Shown here: positions 35,473 to 44,314 of the stretch, in pieces
How the letters are laid out: each line of letters opens with the position of its first letter
How positions within the stretch are numbered: the stretch's first letter is position 1
Notes under the pieces: generated by a model
What the model saw: only the letters and a program-made list of their open reading frames with translations
Database searches by the model: none
What the model was told of the DNA's origin: nothing
Assembly (NCBI GenBank): GCA_963705525.1
Contig: CAVPJW010000006.1
Coordinates: forward strand, 248,001 to 312,000
DNA length: 64,000 bases
Source of the DNA: CAVPJW01 sp963705525
GTDB taxonomy: Bacteria; Acidobacteriota; Vicinamibacteria; Vicinamibacterales; CAVPJW01
Direction: 5' to 3'
Position numbers and translations under genes: made by a program

Positions 35473-35519
35473 GAGGGCGTCGTGCAGGTGGCCAATGGAT
35501 TGGCCGGTACGGTGGACCT

Positions 35520-37271
35520 TTGACCGTGTCGTGGCGTCGGATCGCGATCCTCGCGCTTCTCATCCTTGCGGGAGGGTGGGCGGCCTCGAGGTGGGTCGGA
35601 CCCCGTCAGCCCGGCCGGGAGGCCGCAGCCGGAGCGCAGTCTCCGGTCCGGTCCCTGACGTCCTCGATTCGGGCGGAACCTCGCAGCTTCAACCGATTCG
35701 CCAACCGCGACACCTTCACAGATCTTTTTGCGCTCCTGACCCAGTCCAAAATCGTTCGGGTCAATCGGGTGACCCAGGAGATCGAAGCGCAGCTGGCCGA
35801 GTCGTGGTCTTCATCGGCCGACGGCTTGACCTATACCATTCAGCTGCGACCAGGACTCACGTTCTCTGATGGGGCGCCATTTACCGTCGAGGATGTCCTC
35901 TTCGCGTTCGAGGCGGCCTACGACCCCCGTACGGCGAGCCCGCTTGCCGATTCGATGACTGTGGACGGCAAGCCGCTGAAGGTTCGCGCGCTCAGTCCCG
36001 CCTCGTTCGAGCTCACGTTCCCTTCCCCGTACGGGCCTGGACTGAGGATTCTCGACAACCTGCCAATACTCCCGAAGCATCGCTTGGTCGCGGCCCGCGA
36101 CAAGGGTGCCCTCGCGTCAGCGTGGGGAGTCACCACGCCGCCGGCGGACATCGCCGGCCTCGGGCCCTTCGTCCTTGCCGAATACAAGCCTGGAGAGCGC
36201 GTGATCTTCGCGCGCAATCCGCGCTACTGGAGGAAAGCGCCAGACGGCGCTCAGTTGCCAAGGCTGGATCGACTTACGCTCGAGGTGCTTCCGGATCAGA
36301 ACGCCGAACTTCTTCGTCTACAGGCGGGCGCGATTGACCTTACCTACAACGAGCTCCGCGCTGAGGATTTCCTGCCCATGAAGCAGGCGGCGGATCGCGG
36401 TCAGGTGAAGCTGATCGATCTGGGCGTGGCCCTTGACGCCGAGGCCATCTGGTTCAGCCTGAGCGCCGCGGCGAAGCGATCGGATCCGCGCCGTTCGTGG
36501 CTGCAGAGCGAACCGTTCCGGCACGCCGTCTCATCCGCGATCGATCGGCAGACCTACGTGGACACCGTGTTTCTCGGTGCCGGCGTACCGCTCTATGGAC
36601 CCGTGACGCCATCGAACAAGCAATGGTTTGCCGCTGACCTGGCAGGCGATTCCTACGATCCTGCACAGGCGCGCGCGCTCTTGACAGGACTGGGCCTCGC
36701 GGATCGCACCGGTGACGGGATGCTCGAAGATCAAGCCGGCCAGCCCGTTCGTTTTGCGCTCCTGTCGGTCAAGGGCAATTCCGTCGCCGACCGCGGATCG
36801 GCCGTCGTCCGATCGGATCTGGCCAAGGTGGGAGTTGGCGTCGATGTCGTGGCGCTCGAGTTTGGCGCGTTCATTGAGCGCGTGCTGAAGGGCGATTTCG
36901 ACGCGATCTTCTATCGTGTGCAATCCACCGACACGGATCCCGCGGTCAATCTTGACTTCTGGTTGAGCTCCGGCAGCGCGCACCTCTGGAACATCGGTCA
37001 GCCCCGGCCCGCGACCGAATGGGAACGGCAGATCGACGGCCTCATGCGGCGACAAGCAGGCTCGATCGACTCCGCGGAAAGAAAGCAGCTCTTCGATCAG
37101 GTCCAGCGCATCTTCGTGGAACATCGCCCCGGTATTTTTCTCGGCGTCCCACACGCCTATGTCGCGACGAGCGCTCGTGTGATCGGATCGACGCCGGCGC
37201 TTCTGCGGCCCCAGCTTCTTTGGAATGCTGAGGCGCTCGCGGCGAGCGTTGACTCGGGAACGAGCCCCTGA
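35520..37271 (+). CDS. ABC transporter solute-binding protein, family 5 (peptide/nickel type)
   Basis: A 583-aa exported binding protein. N-terminal hydrophobic segment about residues 6-24 (RIAILALLILAGGWAAS), then the SBP_bac_5 fold: LAESWSSSADGLTYTIQLR, FSDGAPFTVEDVLFAFE and a C-terminal region ending near HRPGIFLGVPHAYVATS. It should capture oligopeptides or a similar ligand in the periplasm and deliver it to the two permeases downstream. TTG start at 35520 (GTG 35526 is an alternative). First gene of a three-gene transporter operon that lacks ATPases. Confidence 0.87.
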   Translation: MTVSWRRIAILALLILAGGWAASRWVGPRQPGREAAAGAQSPVRSLTSSIRAEPRSFNRFANRDTFTDLFALLTQSKIVRVNRVTQEIEAQLAESWSSSADGLTYTIQLRPGLTFSDGAPFTVEDVLFAFEAAYDPRTASPLADSMTVDGKPLKVRALSPASFELTFPSPYGPGLRILDNLPILPKHRLVAARDKGALASAWGVTTPPADIAGLGPFVLAEYKPGERVIFARNPRYWRKAPDGAQLPRLDRLTLEVLPDQNAELLRLQAGAIDLTYNELRAEDFLPMKQAADRGQVKLIDLGVALDAEAIWFSLSAAAKRSDPRRSWLQSEPFRHAVSSAIDRQTYVDTVFLGAGVPLYGPVTPSNKQWFAADLAGDSYDPAQARALLTGLGLADRTGDGMLEDQAGQPVRFALLSVKGNSVADRGSAVVRSDLAKVGVGVDVVALEFGAFIERVLKGDFDAIFYRVQSTDTDPAVNLDFWLSSGSAHLWNIGQPRPATEWERQIDGLMRRQAGSIDSAERKQLFDQVQRIFVEHRPGIFLGVPHAYVATSARVIGSTPALLRPQLLWNAEALAASVDSGTSP

Positions 37272-37276
37272 CGTCT

Positions 37277-38254
37277 GTGCGCATCTTGAACCGCCTCGCA
37301 CGACGCTTCCTGTCGGCCGGGCTGCTTGTTCTCGTGGTGGCCTCCGCGGCGCTCATCCTGACGCGCCTGAGCCCGGGCGATTACGCGACGGAGGTTGTCG
37401 GCTTCGATGCCAGCCGCGAGACGATCGCGAAGACTCGCGCGCAATACGGTCTTGATCGGCCCGTGCTCGTGCAGTACGGCGACTGGCTTGGACGCGCGCT
37501 GCTGCTCGACTTCGGCACATCCTTCATGTACGGCCGACCGGTTGCCGGCCTCGTGGGCCGGCGCGCCCTCAACACGGCGATCCTGGGTGCCAGCGCGCTT
37601 TGCCTCGCCACGCTGGTTGGCATTCCACTCGGAGTGTTCAGCGCGACCAGAGGAGGTTTCATCTCGAGCGCGGTGGGCTCTCTTTCCGTTCTCAGCCTGT
37701 CCGTGTCGCCGCTTCTGACGTCTCTTTTCCTGTCGTTTGTCGCCGTTCGAATCGGGTTACCCGTGGGCGGAATGACCTCGTCGCTCGATCAGGCGTCGTG
37801 GACCGTCTGGATTCAGGATGTCGCATGGCATCTGCCTCTTCCGGTCGTCGCACTCGCGCTGCCCATGGCGGCGGTACTCGAGCGTCTTCAATCGCGCTCG
37901 ATGCTAGAAACCATGCAGGAGCCCTTCGTCCTGGCTACGCGCGCCCGCGGCGTCTTCGAAAGGCGACTGGTCTGGAGGGATGCGTTCCGCTTGGCAGTAC
38001 GTCCGGTGCTTGCTACCTGGGGTGTCATTGTCGGCTCGCTGCTGAGCGGCTCGTTCGTCGTCGAGATCGTGACCGCGTGGCCCGGCCTTGGGCGGCTGAT
38101 GTACGACGCGCTCCGCGCGCGTGATGTGTACCTCGTTGCGGGCTGTGCAACAGCGGGTGCGATGTTCGTGGCCTTCGGAAACCTGACGGCCGACGGCCTT
38201 CTCGACCTCGTTGATCCGCGCCACAGCGAGCGCCGTGAGGTGGAAGTCTCATGA
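37277..38254 (+). CDS. ABC transporter permease, DppB-like
   Basis: A 325-aa inner-membrane permease of the peptide/nickel family (DppB type) with about six helices: RRFLSAGLLVLVVASAALIL, the typical DYATEVVGFDASRETIAKTR loop and RYGLDRP-like segment (AQYGLDRPVLVQYGDWL), and the cytoplasmic EAA-like loop TRARGVFERRLVWRDAFR. GTG start five bases after the binding-protein stop. Its stop overlaps the next permease gene (ATGA). Confidence 0.87.
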   Translation: MRILNRLARRFLSAGLLVLVVASAALILTRLSPGDYATEVVGFDASRETIAKTRAQYGLDRPVLVQYGDWLGRALLLDFGTSFMYGRPVAGLVGRRALNTAILGASALCLATLVGIPLGVFSATRGGFISSAVGSLSVLSLSVSPLLTSLFLSFVAVRIGLPVGGMTSSLDQASWTVWIQDVAWHLPLPVVALALPMAAVLERLQSRSMLETMQEPFVLATRARGVFERRLVWRDAFRLAVRPVLATWGVIVGSLLSGSFVVEIVTAWPGLGRLMYDALRARDVYLVAGCATAGAMFVAFGNLTADGLLDLVDPRHSERREVEVS

Positions 38255-39243
38255 AACACGTGGGCTTGGTGCTTCTCGCGCTGGTGGCATTGGCCGCCCT
38301 GCTGGCTCCGTGGCTTTCACCAAACGACCCCGACGAACAGTTTCGGAAGATGCTTCATGCACCGCCGACGCGCATTCACGTACGCGACTTACATGGTGTC
38401 TGGCACGCCCCGTTCACTTATGGGCTGGTGCTCGAGAGCCAGCTCGAACAGCAGTACCGCGTCGATCATTCCCGGCGCCTTCCGTTGCGCTGGTTCTCCA
38501 TGGGCAGGGTACTGACAACCGGCGATGCGGACGCGCCGCTTCTCCTGCTTGGCGCCGACAGCTTTGGACGAGACCTGTTCAGCCGTCTTCTGTATGGGGC
38601 CCGCATCTCGCTGGCAATCGCGCTCGTCGCGACGCTGGGTGCCCTTGGCATCGGTATGAGCCTCGGCGGTCTGGCCGGTTACGCCGGTGGCTGGCTCGAC
38701 GATTCGCTCATGAGGATCAGCGAGTTCGTACTTGTGCTGCCGGTCATCTACGTCGTTCTCGCGCTCAGGGCTGTGATGCCGCTCGTCCTGCCCGCATCCA
38801 CGGTATTCGGGCTGATAACCACCATTCTGGCGCTCGTGGGGTGGCCCTACGCGGCGCGTGGCGTTCGCACGATCGTTCGTGGAGAGTCGCAGAAGGACTA
38901 TGCGACTGCCGCGCACTCCCTTGGAGCAGGCCCGGCGCGCGTCCTGTTTCGCCATCTGCTGCCGGCGTCGGCCCGGCTTCTGGCGGTGCAGGCCACGCTG
39001 CTGCTGCCGGCGTTCATTCTTGCCGAGGCGACGCTGTCGTTTGTGGGGCTTGGATTCCCTGGAACGACTCCGACGTGGGGGACGATGCTGCAGGAGGCGG
39101 CGGACGTCTCGGTGATGACCGCCTTTCCGTGGACCCTGTCGCCGGGCGTCGCGATCTTTCTCGTGGTGCTCTCGTTCAATCTGATCTTCTACAGTGCCCG
39201 CCAGCCGCTTGCGCCCCCGCGCTCGCGTGTGCCGGTCGATTGA
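38251..39243 (+). CDS. ABC transporter permease, DppC-like
   Basis: A 330-aa permease of the DppC type. N-terminal helix (VGLVLLALVALAALLAPWLS) followed by NDPDEQF, then LLGADSFGRDLFSRLLYGAR (family signature) and the EAA loop YATAAHSLGAGPARVLFRHL. The region between residues 40 and 90 carries a longer periplasmic insert than typical. With the preceding two genes it forms a transporter lacking DppD/DppF ATPases in this window; they may be encoded elsewhere. The next gene downstream is the broken DapA-family gene. Confidence 0.87.
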   Translation: MKHVGLVLLALVALAALLAPWLSPNDPDEQFRKMLHAPPTRIHVRDLHGVWHAPFTYGLVLESQLEQQYRVDHSRRLPLRWFSMGRVLTTGDADAPLLLLGADSFGRDLFSRLLYGARISLAIALVATLGALGIGMSLGGLAGYAGGWLDDSLMRISEFVLVLPVIYVVLALRAVMPLVLPASTVFGLITTILALVGWPYAARGVRTIVRGESQKDYATAAHSLGAGPARVLFRHLLPASARLLAVQATLLLPAFILAEATLSFVGLGFPGTTPTWGTMLQEAADVSVMTAFPWTLSPGVAIFLVVLSFNLIFYSARQPLAPPRSRVPVD

Positions 39244-39301
39244 CAAAGGGAAGCTGACGCCGGTAGTCTCGCGAACACCTCAGACTTCAAAGGCGTCAGG
39301 C

Positions 39302-40211
39302 GTGCCAGTCAATCTCAACGGTGTCTTTCCCCCCATTCCAACCCCATTCCGCGACGATGTTGTGGATGTGCGGGCGATCAAAGCCAACGTCTCGCGCTGG
39401 TTGATCAATGGAGCCTCCGGCATCGTAGTGCTCGGCTCGAGTGGGAAGCGGTGCTCATGCAGGATGACGAAGCCATCCGCGCCATCGAAGCGGCGAGGGA
39501 TGGTGTGCCGTCCGGGCGCGCGTTGATCGCCGGGACCGGTCAGGAATCGACGCGCGCCACGATCGCGTTGACGAAACGAGCCGCTCACGCAGGCGCCGAT
39601 GCCGTGCTGGTGCGCACGCCATCATTCTTCAAGGGTCAGATGACGAGCGATGTGTTCGTTCGGCACTATCGAGCGGTTGCCGATGCGTCGCCCGTGCCGA
39701 TCCTCGGTACAACGTCACGGTCTTCACGGGCGTCAATCTGCTGCCGGCCGCCGTCTCCGATCTCGCCGAGCATCCGAATATCGTGGGCGTGAAGGAATCG
39801 GGCGGGGATGTCGAGCAGTTGATCGATCTGATTGCGCTCACGCCGGAGACTTTTTGCGTGCTGACGGGATCGGCCACGACATTTCACGCGTCGATCAGCG
39901 CAGGCGCGCGAGGCGGAATACTGGCACTCGCGGTCGTCGTACCTGAGTTGTGCGCGAAGCTCTTTGAACTGGCGCAGTCCGGCCGTCACCGCGAGGCGAG
40001 TCAGCTGCAGCGCCGGCTCAATCCGCTGGCCAGACTCGTCACCTCCGTCCATGGCATCGGTGGCCTGAAAGCGGCAGCCGGGCTGGCCGGGTATCCGAGC
40101 GGAGAGCCTCGCGCGCCTCTTTCTGCGGCACCTTCATCCGCGGTGGATGAGATTCGTGACGCCATCGCAGACCTCCAGACCGAGACTGAACTGGCAAACC
40201 GGCCGCGGTAG
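39302..40211 (+). pseudogene. DapA-family (dihydrodipicolinate synthase-like) lyase, two frameshifts
   Basis: Three consecutive frames together spell one class I aldolase: LNGVFPPIPTPFRDDVVDVR and GASGIVVLGSSG in the first, EAVLMQDDEAIRAIEAAR to ADASPVPIL in the second, YNVTVFTGVNLLPAAVSDLA and the Schiff-base lysine region NIVGVKESGGD in the third. Each switch is consistent with loss of one base, near 39443-39447 (a GGG run that would need a fourth G) and near 39708-39711. Either the gene is decaying or the sequence has two indel errors. Substrate would be a 2-keto acid or pyruvate plus aldehyde; not truly DapA by necessity. GTG start at 39302. Confidence 0.82.
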
Positions 40212-40359
40212 ATAGCCTGGCCGTGAACGCGCCAGAAGCAGAATCTTCCTGACACCACTGGTACCAGAGTTGCAGCCTCGTTATGGTGACGTGCGGCTTG
40301 GCGGGCCGGACGTCAGTTTTCGTCCGCGCAGGGGGACAGTCCCGGCGGGGTCAGGGCAC

Positions 40360-41901
40360 ATGGCGACTCATTCTGGCAACATAGCTTCTTCCGCCCGTCG
40401 AGCACGCCCAATTCGACACGGCTTTCTGCCGTTCGTGTTCCTCTCGGTGCTAGCCGCCGCATGCGCCACGAACCCAGTCAGTGGCAAGCGGGAAATCTCG
40501 CTGATGAGTGAGGCTCAGGAAATCGAGATCGGCCAGCAGATGGATGCTGAAGTTCAGCGCGAGATGGGCGTGTATGAGGATCGCGCCCTTCAGGAATACG
40601 TCGAGTCGATCGGCCTGAGGCTCGCGCAGAATTCGCATCGACCGAATCTTCCATGGCACTTCACGATTGTGGATGTCCCTGCGGTGAACGCCTTCGCGCT
40701 TCCTGGCGGGTACGTTTATCTCACGCGCGGCATCTTGCCGTATCTTGCCGACGAAGCGGAGTTGGCCGGTGTCCTCGGTCATGAAATCGGGCATGTCACC
40801 GCGCGCCACTCCGCACAGGCTTACACCAAGGCCGCGGGGACATCGCTCGGCATGCTGTTCGGCGGCATCTTCTTTCCGCCGATTCGGCCGTTCGGCCAGC
40901 TCGCGGAGAGCGGTCTCGGACTGCTTTTCCTCAAATACGGGCGAGACGACGAACTTGAGGCCGATCGTCTCGGCGCCGAGTACGAGTCGCGGACTGGCTG
41001 GAATCCGGAGGCCGTGCCAGCGTTTCTTACGACGCTTGCCCGCATCGATGAGGTGTCTGATCGCCGAGGCATTCCGAACTGGCTGTCCACTCATCCTCAG
41101 CCCATCGACAGGGTGGTCAAGATTCGTTCGACGGTCGATCGGCTTCGCACCGAAGACGACCCGCGCCAGTGGATCGGCGGGCCGGATGATTACCTGAAGA
41201 AGATCGACGGCATGGTCTTCGGAGACAACCCGGAAGATGGCATCGTTCAAGGACGCTCCTTCGTGCATCCAGCCCTCCATTTTGCGCTCGACTTCCCTTC
41301 GGGCTGGGAGATCAACAACGGCAAGGATCAAGTGGCTGCGAAGGAGCCTGGTGAGAAGACGTTCATGCTCCTTCAGCTCGTCGAGAACTCGCGTGGCCGC
41401 ACACTTGACGACATCGCGACGCGGAGCATGAAGAAAGCCGGACTTCGTGAAGTATCCGGGTCGCTGACGACGATCAACGGCCTGGACGCTCATCTCGGAC
41501 GCTACGACGGGCAGCTGGATGAAATGGGGCACGTGCTCAGCAGCGCCGCGCACGTCGTCAACGGAACGAATGTGTACCTGCTGGCCGGGTTCGCTCAGCC
41601 AGATGTGTTCGAGCGCGTGGACTCGCAGTTCGAAGACACGATTCAATCGTTTCGCCGACTGAGTCGATCCGAAGCCGACCGTATTCAACCCAATCGGCTC
41701 GATCTGTACGTCGTGCGTCGCGGCGACACATGGCAATCGATCGCCCAGCACGCCGGCGCCGACAACGTCAGGGCTTCAACTCTGGCCATCATGAACGGCC
41801 ACGAGGTGGCCGACCAGCCGAGCCTGGGCGAGCACATAAAGATCGTCGTAGGCGGCGATGAAATGCCGGCAGTCCCCGATCGCCGGCGAACCGATCGTTG
41901 A
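40360..41901 (+). CDS. M48-family metalloprotease lipoprotein with C-terminal LysM
   Basis: A 513-aa envelope protease. The signal peptide ends in a lipobox LAAAC (FLSVLAAACATNPVSGK), so it is probably a lipoprotein. The M48 domain (about 45-260) has the zinc motif HEIGH (GVLGHEIGHVTARHS) and the third ligand in DELEADRLG. A middle domain of about 150 residues of unknown type precedes a C-terminal LysM peptidoglycan-binding repeat (LYVVRRGDTWQSIAQHAG). BepA/LoiP-like roles in outer-membrane protein quality control are likely. Start chosen at ATG 40360; the frame is open 30 codons further upstream without signal-peptide logic. Confidence 0.86.
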   Translation: MATHSGNIASSARRARPIRHGFLPFVFLSVLAAACATNPVSGKREISLMSEAQEIEIGQQMDAEVQREMGVYEDRALQEYVESIGLRLAQNSHRPNLPWHFTIVDVPAVNAFALPGGYVYLTRGILPYLADEAELAGVLGHEIGHVTARHSAQAYTKAAGTSLGMLFGGIFFPPIRPFGQLAESGLGLLFLKYGRDDELEADRLGAEYESRTGWNPEAVPAFLTTLARIDEVSDRRGIPNWLSTHPQPIDRVVKIRSTVDRLRTEDDPRQWIGGPDDYLKKIDGMVFGDNPEDGIVQGRSFVHPALHFALDFPSGWEINNGKDQVAAKEPGEKTFMLLQLVENSRGRTLDDIATRSMKKAGLREVSGSLTTINGLDAHLGRYDGQLDEMGHVLSSAAHVVNGTNVYLLAGFAQPDVFERVDSQFEDTIQSFRRLSRSEADRIQPNRLDLYVVRRGDTWQSIAQHAGADNVRASTLAIMNGHEVADQPSLGEHIKIVVGGDEMPAVPDRRRTDR

Positions 41902-41907
41902 GCGCCG

Positions 41908-41913
41908 TATAAT
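41908..41913 (+). promoter_or_regulatory. -10 box giving a leaderless mtgA transcript
   Basis: A perfect TATAAT six bases before the ATG at 41920. A start site seven bases downstream of the hexamer coincides with the A of the start codon. No good -35 or Shine-Dalgarno sequence is visible. Confidence 0.5.
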
Positions 41914-41919
41914 GAGTCG

Positions 41920-42723
41920 ATGCGCCAGATCGGTCGCATCGGGCTCACGGCTGTCGCTGTCGGCCTGACGTGCATCTGCTACATCTATCTCACCCTGCCT
42001 GACGTTCGCCCCCTTCGGACGACCAACCCGCAGACGACCGCCTTCATAGAAATCCGGTTGAAAGAGGCTCGAGATGCCGGCGAGCCGGTGCGCCGCAACC
42101 AGCGGTGGATGGGCTACTCGCGAATCTCATCGTACTTGAAGCGAGCCGTCCTGGTTGCCGAAGACAGCGCGTTCTGGCAGCACGAGGGCGTTGATGTGGA
42201 GCAGCTCAAGGAGTCGCTCGAGATCAATCTCGAGAAGGGCACCTTTGTCCGGGGCGGCAGCACCATCACCCAGCAATTGGCCAAGAACCTTTTTCTATCG
42301 CCCTCGAAAAACCCCGTTCGAAAACTCCGCGAGTTATTCATCGCCCGCAGACTCGAAGCCGAGCTCAGCAAGAGGCGGATCCTCGAGCTGTACTTGAATG
42401 TGATCGAGTGGGGCGACGGCATCTATGGCGCCGATGCGGCGGCGCGTGCGTACTTCGGGGAATCGGCGACGGCGCTCGGTCCGGATGAATCGGCGCTTCT
42501 GGCAGGCGCTATCATCAATCCCCGCGTTTTCAGTCCTGCGCATCCCAACGCCCGCCTGCGACGCCGTCAGCGTCTCATCCGTGGTCGCATGGATGTCGTC
42601 ACGCCTCCTCCGGCTGAGCCGGCCCCGGCGGCGCGATCCGAGCCGGACTTCCCGCCACCGCCCGAGGTTCCCATCTCGTTGCCGGAAGAACCGATCGCGC
42701 AGGAAGCGCCGCGAGTTCCTTGA
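41920..42723 (+). CDS. mtgA: Monofunctional peptidoglycan glycosyltransferase
   Basis: A 267-aa GT51 enzyme that polymerises lipid II into glycan strands at the periplasmic face of the inner membrane. N-terminal signal anchor about residues 6-27. All GT51 motifs are visible: EDSAFWQHEGVD (catalytic Glu), GGSTITQQLAKNLFLSPSK, RKLRELFIARRLE and KRRILELYLNVIEWG. The C-terminal 50 residues are Pro/Glu-rich and probably disordered. It has no transpeptidase domain. The -10 box lies directly before the start codon. Confidence 0.92.
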   Translation: MRQIGRIGLTAVAVGLTCICYIYLTLPDVRPLRTTNPQTTAFIEIRLKEARDAGEPVRRNQRWMGYSRISSYLKRAVLVAEDSAFWQHEGVDVEQLKESLEINLEKGTFVRGGSTITQQLAKNLFLSPSKNPVRKLRELFIARRLEAELSKRRILELYLNVIEWGDGIYGADAAARAYFGESATALGPDESALLAGAIINPRVFSPAHPNARLRRRQRLIRGRMDVVTPPPAEPAPAARSEPDFPPPPEVPISLPEEPIAQEAPRVP

Positions 42724-42749
42724 CACTCCGCTCGCCGCTTGGCTATAGT
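42720..42749 (+). promoter_or_regulatory. sigma-70 promoter for the metallopeptidase-like gene
   Basis: TTGACA (42720-42725) and TATAGT (42744-42749) are separated by 18 bases. The -35 hexamer contains the mtgA stop codon. Predicted start about 42756, leaving a leader of about 67 bases before the ATG at 42823. Confidence 0.6.
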
Positions 42750-42822
42750 CGCTCGTCCTTTCCTCTCGCGGCATGTCTCACGCCTGTCGGCCACTGGGAC
42801 ATCGTGAGCCGCCGCGCCACGG

Positions 42823-43638
42823 ATGATCAATTACACCGATCGTCTGACCACCCTGATGCGCGATATCGTCGCGCGCGTTCCTACTCTGTCGTTCATCGAC
42901 ATGAGTGAAGTTCTGGTGTTCGCGCGATTCGGTCGAGCCGATGCGGACGGCGCGTTCGCCACGTGTCATTGTCTCAACCTGCCGGTCAGCGAACCAGGCC
43001 ACTATTTCTGGCGAGACCCCGTCACCGGCCGCACGACCAAGCGGTCCGAGTGGTTCGTGATGAAGTCGCCCAGCGTCGAGGTGGACGGGCGGCGAATCTC
43101 CTACCTCATCTCGTTCTCGCTGCCGAGGTTCTGCGAGCAGACGCTCACGCGATCGCGCAAGGCCGATTTGTACCCGGCGCACGAACCGTGGGTCGCCAAG
43201 CTCGACACGGTCATTCACGAGCTCTATCACGTCAATCCCACGGAAACCGGGATTCGGCGCGTTGAGAGAATGGATGGTTCGCCATCTCGCCAGGCTCATA
43301 GCCCCGCCTTCTTCGAAACCGTTGCGCGGCTGGTGCGCGAATACCTCGCGACGCGGCCCGATCCGAACGTGTATCAATTCCTTCAGTACGATTTCGGGCA
43401 GCTGATCGCGCGTCACGGCAGTCTCGCGGGCACGACGTTCCGCTCGTATCCTTCGTTCCCTCAGCGCTACATCGAAGCGATGGCCAGACAGCCGCGGCAG
43501 AGTGACGATGGGGTGAGAATCGAACCGATCAGGCCGTTCAGGCGGGCGACTCGCTTCACCGAGCGCGATCTGGCGCTTCGCGTGTTCCGCCGAACGTCAT
43601 GTCAGCCAGCTCGGCTGGGCACGACCGCCGCCGCATAG
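42823..43638 (+). CDS. Putative zinc metallopeptidase-like protein of unknown function
   Basis: A 271-aa soluble protein. The only recognisable catalytic-type motif is HELYH (VIHELYHVNPTE, around residue 131), a HExxH zinc-binding signature followed by a Glu-rich segment, with HSPAFFETVARL supplying a possible third ligand; this resembles phage-type putative metallopeptidases. No signal peptide. Function is unknown; a cytoplasmic protease or a degenerate fold are both possible. Own promoter overlapping the mtgA end. Confidence 0.7.
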   Translation: MINYTDRLTTLMRDIVARVPTLSFIDMSEVLVFARFGRADADGAFATCHCLNLPVSEPGHYFWRDPVTGRTTKRSEWFVMKSPSVEVDGRRISYLISFSLPRFCEQTLTRSRKADLYPAHEPWVAKLDTVIHELYHVNPTETGIRRVERMDGSPSRQAHSPAFFETVARLVREYLATRPDPNVYQFLQYDFGQLIARHGSLAGTTFRSYPSFPQRYIEAMARQPRQSDDGVRIEPIRPFRRATRFTERDLALRVFRRTSCQPARLGTTAAA

Positions 43639-43682
43639 TCCCCGTCCGGCAGCCGTCGGGCATTCTGGTCTGAAGGTCTCGG

Positions 43683-44177
43683 TCAGGATGCGACGCGGCG
43701 AGCACCGACGTAGCGCGCACGCCAATAACTCGAATCGAGCCGTTCCACACGGACAACCCCTCGCGAGCTCGGGGCATGCACGAAAAGGCCGTTGCCGATT
43801 GCGATGGCGACGTGACTCGGACCCGAGCTGACCGTCGAGAAGAACAGAAGGTCACCCGCCGCAATGGCGTCCGCGGGAATCTTCGTCCCAAGTCGCGCCT
43901 GGTCGCGCACTTCTCGCGGCACCGAAATGCCGTGATGCGCGAAGACATACTGGACGAGCCCGCTGCAGTCGAACCCCGACGGATCCGTCCCTCCCGACCG
44001 ATACGGCACACCCACCATCCCCAGCGCGGTCTTCAAAATCGGGCTCCTGGCACTGGCGAATTCAGCCGGCGGCAGCGCGCGGGGCTGCGCCGCCACAGGG
44101 CGCCGGGCCCCCTCGCTCGATGCGCACGCGTACGACCCCGCGATGAGGACGATAATGAGGATCAGGCGCGCGCGCAT
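43683..44177 (-). CDS. NlpC/P60-family cell-wall peptidase
   Basis: A 164-aa exported peptidoglycan endopeptidase. Signal peptide residues 1-19 with a possible but imperfect lipobox (GSYAC). The NlpC/P60 triad is visible: Cys in FDCSGLVQYVF, His in SHVAIAIG and the polar third residue His in LFVHAPSS. It would cut the D-Glu-meso-Dap bond within stem peptides. Convergent with the metallopeptidase-like gene and divergent from the HNH gene. Confidence 0.9.
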   Translation of the reverse strand: MRARLILIIVLIAGSYACASSEGARRPVAAQPRALPPAEFASARSPILKTALGMVGVPYRSGGTDPSGFDCSGLVQYVFAHHGISVPREVRDQARLGTKIPADAIAAGDLLFFSTVSSGPSHVAIAIGNGLFVHAPSSRGVVRVERLDSSYWRARYVGARRVAS

Positions 44178-44273
44178 CGGATGCGATTATCGGATCGGAG
44201 CGGCTCGGACACGACTTCCGCGACCCATTATGCTCTAACTCCATGGCGGACTGGGCTTTAAGCCGTCAGATTC

Positions 44274-44303
44274 TTGACAGTTCCGATGACGGTCGGGCAG
44301 AAT
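44274..44303 (+). promoter_or_regulatory. sigma-70 promoter for HNH gene
   Basis: TTGACA (44274-44279) and CAGAAT (44298-44303), 18-base spacer. The ATG at 44315 is 11 bases after the -10, leaving a leader of about five bases or less and no Shine-Dalgarno site, so initiation is probably (near-)leaderless. Confidence 0.5.
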
Positions 44304-44314
44304 GAAATAATCCC

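Noticed and set aside
40333..40343. GGGAC-A-GTCCC dyad upstream of the M48 gene
   Set aside because: Resembles REP-like elements of other genomes but occurs once here and has no transposase nearby; too short to call.
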